This document shows, in pieces, positions 1 through 6,626 of a stretch of DNA of 9,821 nt. The position numbers and the translations under genes are program-made. The stretch's first letter is position 1; each line of letters starts with the position of its first letter. The stretch lies in assembly GCA_029548585.1 (NCBI GenBank), contig JAKPNC010000201.1:1-9821 (forward strand), given 5' to 3'. Origin of the DNA: a bacterium (GTDB taxonomy: Bacteria > Ratteibacteria > UBA8468 > B48-G9 > JAFGKM01). The notes beneath the pieces are model-generated. The model had not been told where the DNA came from. It worked only from the letters and a program-made list of their open reading frames with translations, and made no database searches.

Positions 1-24
1 TTGTGTGTTAAATTATATACCGCT

Positions 25-1272
25 ATGGAACAATATAAAAGGGTCCGGGGGATGCACGATATCCTTCCCGGAGAGACAGAAAAATGGCAGCATGCCGAGA
101 AAATCATACTGGAAACGGTCAGGCTTTTCAACTACAGGGAACTGCGCACGCCCGTTATAGAGGAAAGGGCCCTTTTTGAGAGGAGCATCGGCTCGGAGTC
201 GGATATCATATCCAAGGAGATGTATACTTTCCAGGACAGGAAAGGCAGGAACCTTGCTCTCAGGCCGGAAGGTACCGCTTCGGTGGTAAGGGCTTTCAAT
301 GAATCGGGCATGCAGGAGGCCAGGAAAGTTTCAAGGCTTTACTATTATGGCCCCATGTTCAGGTACGACAGGCCCCAGAAAGGCAGGTACCGGCAGTTCT
401 ACCAGTTCGGGGTTGAACTTCTGGGGGGCCGCTCGCCTTTATATGACGCCGAAGTCATAGAGATCCTTGACACCATAATGAAGAACCTGGAGACAGGGGG
501 CCATTATTTCGGCGTCAACACTCTTGGCTGCCCTGATTGCAGGGAAAGGTATGCCGGGAAGATAAAGTCGTACCTCTTGTCGGTTTCCGAAAAGCTTTGC
601 CAGGACTGCAGGACAAGGATGGAAAGGTCCCCCCTCAGGATACTTGACTGCAAGAACGCTTCCTGCAAAGAGCAGACCCGGGATATTCCGTCCATCAGGG
701 AGATTCTTTGTGCCGAATGTTCGGAACATTTTGGTTTGCTTGCCGGCTGCCTTGACAGAAAAGGAATCCCGTACAAGGTTATGGATAACCTGGTCAGGGG
801 ACTGGATTATTACACGAAAACGGTATTCGAGGTCTTCCGCAGCGGGGACGATAATGCTGTTGCCGCAGGCGGCAGGTATGACACCCTCGTCAGCCAGCTC
901 GGGGGGGCTGATACCCCGGCAGTTGGATTTGCCATAGGCATGGAGAGGCTCATCACGGTCATGGAGAGTCCCCTTCCGGAGGTTCCCGCCCTGTACCTGG
1001 TCTGCATGGGCTCCGGCGCGAGAGATGCCGGAGCCGGGATTGCTTCGGGATTGAGGATGCGGGGAATAACCGTTGAGACTGATTACGACGACGTGCCCCT
1101 TAAAGCCGCCATGAAAATGGCTGACAGGGCAGGCGTGAAATGGTGCGCAATCCTCGGGGACAGGGAGATGGAAAGGGGGGTCGTTCTCCTCAAGAACATG
1201 TCGACCGGAGTCCAGGAGGAGATAGCGGCGGCTTCTTTCATAACAAAAGCTGTGGAAAGAGTAAAACCGTGA
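25..1272 (+). CDS. hisS: Histidyl-tRNA synthetase (class II)
   Basis: HisRS attaches histidine to tRNA-His in the cytoplasm. Numbered from the ATG at 25 (415 aa, usual for bacterial HisRS), the protein shows the N-terminal RGMHDILPGE signature, LRPEGT at residues 79-84, the HisA motif GLDYYT at 259-264 and the HisB motif GGRYD at 282-286. A C-terminal anticodon-binding domain follows. A cysteine-rich insertion starts at C169/C172 and carries further CxxC-type pairs, as in HisRS of many bacteria that bind a metal there. The start is uncertain. The frame stays open to the window edge with a TTG at position 1. The ATG at 25 keeps the residues that normally precede RGMHD but has no clear Shine-Dalgarno. 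The ATG at 52 has AAGGG eight bases upstream but would cut into the conserved N-terminus. aspS follows after 40 nt, a pairing seen in many bacteria. Identity is certain; only the start is in doubt. Confidence 0.95.
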   Translation: MEQYKRVRGMHDILPGETEKWQHAEKIILETVRLFNYRELRTPVIEERALFERSIGSESDIISKEMYTFQDRKGRNLALRPEGTASVVRAFNESGMQEARKVSRLYYYGPMFRYDRPQKGRYRQFYQFGVELLGGRSPLYDAEVIEILDTIMKNLETGGHYFGVNTLGCPDCRERYAGKIKSYLLSVSEKLCQDCRTRMERSPLRILDCKNASCKEQTRDIPSIREILCAECSEHFGLLAGCLDRKGIPYKVMDNLVRGLDYYTKTVFEVFRSGDDNAVAAGGRYDTLVSQLGGADTPAVGFAIGMERLITVMESPLPEVPALYLVCMGSGARDAGAGIASGLRMRGITVETDYDDVPLKAAMKMADRAGVKWCAILGDREMERGVVLLKNMSTGVQEEIAAASFITKAVERVKP

Positions 1273-1312
1273 AAGGTTTTCAACAGGGATTAATATCAAA
1301 GGAGTATCAAAG

Positions 1313-3085
1313 ATGTTGAGGAGTCATACTTGCGGAGCTTTGAACGGGGGGAACCTCGGGGAGAAGGTTATTCTTTGCGGCTGGGTCAATTCTGTCAGGG
1401 ACCACGGAGGCCTGACCTTTTTCGACCTCAGGGACAGGTACGGCATCACCCAGGTGGTCTGCTCTCCCGGGGGAGAAGGCCAGGAACTCTACGAGCAGGT
1501 CAAGGCGCTCCGCAACGAGTGGGTTATAAAGGTTGAAGGCGAGGTTGCGGCAAGGCCGGCGGAAACCGTCAACGGAAGGATCCCGACGGGCGAAATAGAG
1601 ATAAGGATAACCGGGCTCACCGTTCTCAACAAGTCGGGGGCGCTGCCCTTTGAACCTGCGGAAGCAGACAGGATAGGCGAAAACCTTAAACTGAAATACA
1701 GATACATAGACATCAGGAACGAGAAGCTTCAGAATAATCTCAGGAAAAGGTCCCTTTTCTGCCACAGCATGAGGGAGTTTCTCCTGTCGGAAAATTTCAT
1801 AGAGACCGAGACCCCCATCCTGACAAAGAGCACGCCGGAAGGCGCAAGGGATTTCATAGTGCCTTCGAGGCTGAATCCCGGAAAGTTTTACGCCCTGCCA
1901 CAGTCCCCCCAGCTTTTCAAACAGCTTCTCATGGTGGGCGGGCTCGACAGGTATTTCCAGATAGCCAGGTGTTTCAGGGATGAAGACCTGAGGGCGGACA
2001 GGCAGCCCGAGTTTACCCAGATGGACATTGAAATGTCCTTCGTTGAGGAAGAGGATGTCATTGGCCTGGCTGAAAGGCTCCTGAAACACTCGGTCGGGGC
2101 TGTTTTCGGCCTGGACCTTTCAATACCGTTTCCAAGGATGTCTTATTCAGATGCAATGTCTCTTTACGGATGCGACAAGCCCGACACCCGGATAGACATA
2201 ACTTACAGGGACCTTTCGGATGAGATCGGGCGCACCGATATAAAGGTGCTTAAGGCGGTCCTCGAAAAAGGGGGAGTCGTAAAGGGATTTCACGTGCCTG
2301 GTGGAGACAGGCTTTCTCTCAAGGATATAGAGAACCTCGACAGGTACATTAAGGAAGAAGGCGGGGGAGGGCTCGGCTGGATCAGGTTCAAGGGAGAGGA
2401 GATACAGAGTCCCCTGAAAAAACTGCTTCCCGCAGAGGTTGTCGGGATGCTCAGGCCGCCGGTGGATCCGGGCAACTCCATCCTCTTTTTCCTGGCGGGA
2501 AAGGAGAATTGGGTCAACGAAAAGCTGAACAGGGTCAAGGAGAAGGTTGTTGGCAGGATACCCGGACTTATCAAGACCGGAGTTTTCAATTTTCTATGGA
2601 TTACGGATTTTCCCCTTTTTGAGTATAACGAGGAGGAAGGAAGGTTGCAGGCCGTCCACCATCCTTTTACTTCCCCTGCGGTTACTGATATAAAGGACCT
2701 TGCAGGGTCTCCGCTGAAGGCCAGGTCGCGGGCTTACGATATCGTGCTCAACGGTAATGAAATAGGGGGAGGCAGTATCAGGATACACAGCAGGACTTTG
2801 CAGGAAGAGATCTTCAGGCTCATAGGGCTTCCGGAGGATGTCTACAGGGAGAGGTTCGGTTTCCTTCTCGAGGCCCTTGATTACGGCGCTCCTCCCCACG
2901 GAGGGATAGCCTTCGGGCTTGACAGGTTTATGATGATCATGCTTGGAGAAGAGAGCATAAGGGAGACCATTGCATTCCCCAAGACCCAGAAAGGGACTTG
3001 TCCGCTGACCCTTGCTCCCGGAGAGGTGGAGAAAAAACTGCTCAGGGAGAACCGCATACAGATTGACATGCCGAAGGTAGAATGA
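1313..3085 (+). CDS. aspS: Aspartyl-tRNA synthetase, probably non-discriminating (Asp/Asn)
   Basis: AspRS charges tRNA-Asp and, in the non-discriminating type, also tRNA-Asn, which the GatCAB amidotransferase then corrects. The 590-aa length is typical of the bacterial form. In order: an OB-fold anticodon-binding domain (about residues 1-110), the class II core with motif 2 FRDEDLRADRQPEFTQMD near 219-236, an inserted GAD-type domain in the middle, and motif 3 GLDR near 534-537. Residue 31 is His within RDHGG. From knowledge of the Pseudomonas aeruginosa enzyme, His there marks non-discriminating AspRS, whereas E. coli has Leu. The second reported determinant, Gly82 in Pseudomonas, aligns with Glu here, so the call is partial. 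The ATG at 1313 is set by a strong AAAGGAG at 1298-1304 with an 8-nt spacer. Probably cotranscribed with hisS. Confidence 0.96.
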   Translation: MLRSHTCGALNGGNLGEKVILCGWVNSVRDHGGLTFFDLRDRYGITQVVCSPGGEGQELYEQVKALRNEWVIKVEGEVAARPAETVNGRIPTGEIEIRITGLTVLNKSGALPFEPAEADRIGENLKLKYRYIDIRNEKLQNNLRKRSLFCHSMREFLLSENFIETETPILTKSTPEGARDFIVPSRLNPGKFYALPQSPQLFKQLLMVGGLDRYFQIARCFRDEDLRADRQPEFTQMDIEMSFVEEEDVIGLAERLLKHSVGAVFGLDLSIPFPRMSYSDAMSLYGCDKPDTRIDITYRDLSDEIGRTDIKVLKAVLEKGGVVKGFHVPGGDRLSLKDIENLDRYIKEEGGGGLGWIRFKGEEIQSPLKKLLPAEVVGMLRPPVDPGNSILFFLAGKENWVNEKLNRVKEKVVGRIPGLIKTGVFNFLWITDFPLFEYNEEEGRLQAVHHPFTSPAVTDIKDLAGSPLKARSRAYDIVLNGNEIGGGSIRIHSRTLQEEIFRLIGLPEDVYRERFGFLLEALDYGAPPHGGIAFGLDRFMMIMLGEESIRETIAFPKTQKGTCPLTLAPGEVEKKLLRENRIQIDMPKVE

Positions 3086-3094
3086 TAGTATAAT
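3063..3094 (+). promoter_or_regulatory. Candidate sigma70 promoter for the lipoprotein operon
   Basis: A perfect -35 hexamer TTGACA lies at 3063-3068, inside the last codons of aspS. A perfect -10 hexamer TATAAT lies at 3089-3094, just after the aspS stop. The spacer is 20 nt, longer than the usual 17. The overlapping hexamer TAGTAT at 3086-3091 gives exactly 17 nt but matches only four of six bases. Either way transcription would begin near 3098-3103, leaving a leader of about 75-80 nt before the lipoprotein start. No terminator is visible between aspS and this gene, so readthrough is also likely. Confidence 0.45.
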
Positions 3095-3177
3095 AAGGAT
3101 GGGAAGGCCAACTTGGTTTTGAAGGACAATAGGGATCAGCTTACATCTTTTCCGTGTTATATATGAGAGAGGGAAAA

Positions 3178-3924
3178 ATGACAAACATAAGATTGGGAGT
3201 AGTATTGCTGTTTTCTGCTATGTTCCTGTCCGGCTGCGTCACAACCCAGACGGGAAAAGAACCTGTCAGGACGAAGGAAGAGATCATCGAGATGCAGCTC
3301 AAGCAGACTCTCGCCATAGCCGAAACGAGCCTTGAGGTCAGCAAGAACGCGGAAAAGCTTGCCCAGGAATCACTCGAAAAGAGCCGGCAGGCAGAGACCT
3401 CCAGCGGAAAGGCTATTGATACAGCCAACGCCGCGGTGGAATCGGCCAACGAGGCCAGGAAGTTTGTAGAGCAGGAAGTGGATAAGGCTATAAAAGCGGC
3501 TGACGAGGCAAAGAAGTTTGCGACACAGGAATCCGAGAAGGCGATAAACGCCGCCAACAGGGCCTCCAAGCTTGCCATGGACCATGCCGACCAGTCCGCC
3601 GAGAAGGCTATAAAGGCAGCGAATGACGCCATACAGGCGTCCAACGCTTCGAGCGAGAAATCTATAGCGGTTGCAAACCAGACCATGGCTGAACTCGGCC
3701 GGATGAGAGCTGCAACGGCGATGAAGCCGGCCGAAGAGCCTATCATAATGCAGGAGCCGTCCATAGAGAGGACCTACAGGATAAAGAGCGGAGATACCCT
3801 CAGCGGTATATCCAGGAAGTTCTACGGAGATTCTTCAAGGTGGAGGATGATATACGAAAGGAACAGGAAGGTTCTGGGCAATCCCAACAGGATTCCTGTC
3901 GGAGCGAAAATTATCATACCATGA
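3178..3924 (+). CDS. LysM-domain lipoprotein with alanine-rich coiled coil
   Basis: Predicted peptidoglycan-binding lipoprotein of 248 aa. The ATG at 3178 is chosen because a purine-rich GAGAGAGGGA lies just upstream and because it gives a compact lipoprotein signal peptide: a short N-region with Arg5, a hydrophobic stretch and the lipobox LSGC ending at Cys20, the likely lipidation site. An in-frame ATG at 3154 would add eight residues and spoil the signal. Residues 25-180 are Ala/Glu/Lys/Asn-rich and should form a long coiled coil. A motif like [GDE]KAIxAA recurs at residues 77, 102, 120, 142 and 160. Residues 199-248 are a LysM domain (YRIKSGDTLSGISRKFYG, with IPVGAKIIIP at the end), a fold that binds N-acetylglucosamine in murein. 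By inference it tethers the outer membrane to the wall, with the helix as spacer, as Lpp does. I recognise the architecture, not a named family. It is followed by the phoH-family gene after one base. Confidence 0.88.
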   Translation: MTNIRLGVVLLFSAMFLSGCVTTQTGKEPVRTKEEIIEMQLKQTLAIAETSLEVSKNAEKLAQESLEKSRQAETSSGKAIDTANAAVESANEARKFVEQEVDKAIKAADEAKKFATQESEKAINAANRASKLAMDHADQSAEKAIKAANDAIQASNASSEKSIAVANQTMAELGRMRAATAMKPAEEPIIMQEPSIERTYRIKSGDTLSGISRKFYGDSSRWRMIYERNRKVLGNPNRIPVGAKIIIP

Positions 3925-3925
3925 A

Positions 3926-4957
3926 ATGTCAATAATAAAGGAAGTCTTTCTTACCAACGAAGAGGCCCAGGTAATATTCGGCATCCAGGACGGCAATATC
4001 CCCTACATGGAACACCTCCTCGGCGTGCAGTTTTATACCCGGGGCAACCTGCTCAAGATAAGGGGAGAGGAGAAGCCGGTTGAGAACGCCCTCGGGTTTG
4101 TCGGGGACCTGAAGAAGTACGTTGGCACCGGGAAGAGCCTGCCCAAAAGTGAAATAATGAGGATCGCCGGCAAGTACCGGCAGGAGAAACCCGTTTCCCA
4201 GGCAGAAGAAAATGCCATCATAGTGGATTCAAAGAGGCTCTCCATCCAGCCCAGAAGCTCCAGGCAGAAGGAATATATCACATCCATAAGGAATTACGAC
4301 CTCACTCTCGGGATAGGGCCGGCTGGCACCGGCAAGACTTACCTTGCGGTTGCCTGCGGGATAGAACTCATCAAGAGAGGGACGTTCCAGAGGCTGATAC
4401 TCACCAGGCCTGCCCTCGAGGCGGGAGAAAGGCTCGGTTTTCTGCCGGGAGACCTCGAGGAGAAGATAAAACCTTACCTCCAGCCGATATATGATGCGCT
4501 CTATGACATAATGCGCTACGACGAGCTTAAAAAATGGACCGACAGGAGGATTCTCGAGGTTGTGCCCCTTGCATACATGAGAGGCAGAACGCTGAGCGAC
4601 GCCTTTATCATACTCGACGAAGCCCAGAATACGACCTTCGAACAGATGAAGATGTTCCTGACCAGGCTGGGGATCAATTCAAAGGCGGTCGTAACGGGAG
4701 ATATAACCCAGATAGACCTGCCTCTCACTTCCCAGACATCGGGTCTCGTTGAAATACAGGAGATACTGCGGAGGATCAGGGGGATAAAGTTTGTCTATTT
4801 TTCAAACAGGGATGTTGTAAGGCACACGCTGGTAAAAAAGATAATAGACGCATATGAAAAACACCTTAAAGAGAAGGAATCCCATCTTCAGGATAAGCAA
4901 CCGGCAGAGAAAACACGCCGTGGACCTGGAGGAAGTAAGGAAAGCCCTCGGGAATAA
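3926..4957 (+). CDS. PhoH-family ATPase
   Basis: PhoH-like cytoplasmic P-loop NTPase, 343 aa, with the fold of the superfamily 1 helicase ATPase core. It is thought to act in RNA metabolism, although the exact reaction is not settled. Visible parts: an N-terminal KH-like region (about 1-95), Walker A GPAGTGKT at residues 131-138, Walker B ILDEAQ at 229-234, then TGDITQIDLP, the usual PhoH sensor segment, and the SGL segment. The ATG lies one base after the lipoprotein stop, so translation is probably coupled. The last 34 or so residues are basic and low in complexity, and are encoded by DNA that also encodes the ybeY N-terminus in another frame. The core of the family normally ends near the IIDAYE segment, so this tail is probably dispensable. 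PhoH next to YbeY is a widely conserved bacterial order. I give no symbol because phoH and ybeZ are used inconsistently for this family. Confidence 0.94.
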   Translation: MSIIKEVFLTNEEAQVIFGIQDGNIPYMEHLLGVQFYTRGNLLKIRGEEKPVENALGFVGDLKKYVGTGKSLPKSEIMRIAGKYRQEKPVSQAEENAIIVDSKRLSIQPRSSRQKEYITSIRNYDLTLGIGPAGTGKTYLAVACGIELIKRGTFQRLILTRPALEAGERLGFLPGDLEEKIKPYLQPIYDALYDIMRYDELKKWTDRRILEVVPLAYMRGRTLSDAFIILDEAQNTTFEQMKMFLTRLGINSKAVVTGDITQIDLPLTSQTSGLVEIQEILRRIRGIKFVYFSNRDVVRHTLVKKIIDAYEKHLKEKESHLQDKQPAEKTRRGPGGSKESPRE

Positions 4958-5291
4958 CCCCGGCCTTTTTTCTTCCCCTCCCGAAGAGATAGGGGTCTGC
5001 ATAGTGAGCGACAGGGCGATCAGGAAGATAAACAGGGAGTTTCTTGGCAGGGACTGCACTACCGACGTGATGAGCTTCAGGATAAGCAGGAAATACGGCG
5101 AGATCATAATATCGGCTGAAACAGCCATGCTCAACGGGCCCCTTTACGGAAAGAGCTTCGTACAGGAGATAGTCTACCTTGCCATTCACGGGTACCTCCA
5201 TCTGAAGAATTACAGGGATTATACGCCTCCCGAAAGGGAAAAGATGCTCAAACTGCAGGATGAAATTTACGCCGGGATTGACTGGCTTTGA
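4854..5291 (+). CDS. ybeY: Endoribonuclease YbeY (rRNA maturation factor)
   Basis: YbeY is a single-strand-specific metallo-endoribonuclease needed for 16S rRNA 3'-end maturation and ribosome quality control. At 145 aa it has the usual length for the family. Family features: the N-terminal SNRQRK segment, INREFLGRD followed by TTDVMSF (38 residues or so before mid-protein), EIIISAETA, and the metal site AIHGYLHLKNYRD. His112 and His116 are present, but the third ligand position, His in E. coli (H124), is Asp122. The Arg that corresponds to E. coli R59 is Leu. From memory, Bacteroidota YbeY carries a similar KD sequence, so Asp may be a functional ligand. The ATG at 4854 is the only standard start before the conserved SNRQRK, which forces a 104-nt overlap with the upstream phoH-family gene. 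No good Shine-Dalgarno is seen, so expression probably depends on translational coupling. Confidence 0.92.
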   Translation: MKNTLKRRNPIFRISNRQRKHAVDLEEVRKALGNNPGLFSSPPEEIGVCIVSDRAIRKINREFLGRDCTTDVMSFRISRKYGEIIISAETAMLNGPLYGKSFVQEIVYLAIHGYLHLKNYRDYTPPEREKMLKLQDEIYAGIDWL

Positions 5292-5299
5292 AGGATCTT

Positions 5300-6022
5300 A
5301 TGGATATCCGGAACAAGAACAGGAAAGATATCGTGGCAAGTTTCAACGATGCCATGTACGGACTGCTCCTGATAATACGCAGGGAAAGGAATTTCAGGAT
5401 ACACCTTATATTCGGTTTTCTCGTTATCGCGTTGAGCCTTTTTCTCAAGATACCCCTTTCGGAGTTTCTCATACTCCTGCTTGTAATAGGCATGGTTCTC
5501 TTCGCTGAGATCGTCAATACCGTCGTGGAAATAATAGTCGATGCTTTTACGGACAATTACCACGAAGATGCAAAGAAGGCGAAGGATATATCTGCCGCGT
5601 CGGTACTCATAGCTTCCATTTCATCGGTACTGGCCGGATACTTCATCCTGGTGAAGTATTTTCCCGCCGGATGGCGGGATGCTTTCACCAACATAGCGGA
5701 ATCTCCCTGGTACCTCAGTTTTACCGCTCTTGTCCTTGTGATCCTGCTCGCTATAATCATGAAATTTCTTATTTCAAAGAAACTTTCCCTGGCGGGGGGG
5801 ATGCCCAGCATACACAGCGTCATGGCTTTCAGCATGTGGACTGCCATCTCCCTTCTGACTTTCCACGATTTCCCGGTCATCTCCCTCCTGGTTTTCATCC
5901 TTGCCTTCTGGGTAGCCCAGGGGAGGGTTTTAAGGGGAATACACAAGATCGAAGAGGTTATCGTTGGAGGCATCATAGGCATCCTTTTCACTACCTTTAT
6001 TTTCCAACTTTTCTGGAGATGA
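5300..6022 (+). CDS. DgkA-PAP2 fusion: lipid (undecaprenol/diacylglycerol) kinase with PAP2 phosphatase-like domain
   Basis: Integral inner-membrane protein of 240 aa joining two lipid-phosphate domains. Residues 1-115 match DgkA: RRERNFRIH at 27-35, then Glu70, Asn73, Glu77, Asp81 and Asp96, which line up with the E. coli DgkA active-site residues, plus ISAASVLIAS. This family phosphorylates diacylglycerol or, in Gram-positives, undecaprenol. Residues 135-240 resemble PAP2: GGMPSIHS with His172 in the PSGH position, then Arg209, five residues, His215, three residues and Glu219. The usual SRx5Hx3D motif therefore has Glu for Asp, PSGH reads PSIH, and the Kx6RP motif is replaced by an AGG sequence. 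From memory, similar fusions occur in other bacteria. Phosphatase activity is inferred only. The ATG at 5300 follows AAGGA at 5291-5295; a TTG at 5288, overlapping the ybeY stop, is the alternative. The next gene starts one base after its stop. Confidence 0.87.
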   Translation: MDIRNKNRKDIVASFNDAMYGLLLIIRRERNFRIHLIFGFLVIALSLFLKIPLSEFLILLLVIGMVLFAEIVNTVVEIIVDAFTDNYHEDAKKAKDISAASVLIASISSVLAGYFILVKYFPAGWRDAFTNIAESPWYLSFTALVLVILLAIIMKFLISKKLSLAGGMPSIHSVMAFSMWTAISLLTFHDFPVISLLVFILAFWVAQGRVLRGIHKIEEVIVGGIIGILFTTFIFQLFWR

Positions 6023-6023
6023 C

Positions 6024-6626
6024 ATGCACAGTCTCAAGAGGGCTTTCATTGCAGGCCTCATATTCATCATCCCATTCTCGCTTTCCCTGTGGATACTCTT
6101 CAGGATATTCGTTATTTTCGAGAACATACTGGGTATTTTCCTTAAAAGGCACCTCCCCGCTTTCTATGTTCCGGGAATAGGCCTTTTTCTCCTTTTTTTA
6201 ATAATTATTCTTGCGGGTTTTCTGGCAGACAACTTCCTGGGTAAAAAGATTCTCTCAATGCTTGAGAAACTTTTTGAAACCCTGCCTCTTCTGAACAAGA
6301 TATATAGTTTTATCAAGGGAATAAGCCAGAGCCTTTTCAAGGGCAAGAAGAGCGCCTTTAAAGGAACCGTGAAGGTGGATTTTTTCGGCGGGGCTAAAAC
6401 CATAGGATTCATAACCGGAGAATCTCCAATCAAAGGTTACGTGAGCGTTTTCGTTCCGACGGTTCCGAACATCAGCACGGGCTTTTACCTCCTTTTGCCC
6501 GAGGGCAGTATCGAAAAGCTTGACATGTCTGTCGAGGAAGCTTTGAAACTGGTTATATCATTTGGGATCTTTGGACCGGAAAATGGCTCCGATAAGAATG
6601 GAAGCGATAATCCTGAAAAGGATTGA
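6024..6626 (+). CDS. DUF502 family membrane protein
   Basis: A 200-aa protein of the DUF502 family, related to the plant LIKE-COV proteins; its biochemical function is unknown. Two hydrophobic segments are clear, about residues 8-31 and 51-68. A soluble part follows, with family-like elements PLLNKIYSFIK near 88-98 and VFVPTVPNISTGFYLLLP at 142-159. A charged Asn/Asp/Lys-rich tail ends the protein. The two hydrophobic helices suggest an inner-membrane location with a cytoplasmic domain, though topology cannot be fixed from sequence alone. The ATG at 6024 has TGGAG at 6014-6018 and lies one base after the DgkA-PAP2 stop. Its 3' end overlaps the start of recO by 44 nt. Its place directly after a lipid-phosphate enzyme could hint at a role in envelope lipid metabolism, but that is only inference from position. 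Confidence 0.87.
   Translation: MHSLKRAFIAGLIFIIPFSLSLWILFRIFVIFENILGIFLKRHLPAFYVPGIGLFLLFLIIILAGFLADNFLGKKILSMLEKLFETLPLLNKIYSFIKGISQSLFKGKKSAFKGTVKVDFFGGAKTIGFITGESPIKGYVSVFVPTVPNISTGFYLLLPEGSIEKLDMSVEEALKLVISFGIFGPENGSDKNGSDNPEKD

Noticed and set aside
1..24. TATATA near position 14 as a -10 element for a leaderless hisS
   Set aside because: The possible -35 region is outside the window and the sequence may be coding, so it cannot be judged.
439..1299. Long open frame of 286 codons on the - strand opposite hisS
   Set aside because: It lies fully antisense to a clear synthetase gene, has no recognisable motif, and its length follows from codon bias on the coding strand.
1307..2089. 260-codon open frame on the - strand opposite aspS
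   Set aside because: Antisense shadow of aspS with no family resemblance.
2594..3184. 196-codon open frame on the - strand across the aspS 3' end
   Set aside because: Overlaps aspS and the promoter region; no motif, signal peptide or Shine-Dalgarno support.
3141..3764. 207-codon Ala/Ser-rich open frame on the - strand opposite the lipoprotein gene
   Set aside because: Its repeats mirror the coiled-coil repeats of the lipoprotein gene read in antisense.
5671..6180. 169-codon open frame on the + strand in another frame of the DgkA-PAP2 gene
   Set aside because: Out of frame with two well-supported membrane protein genes, and lacks recognisable domains.
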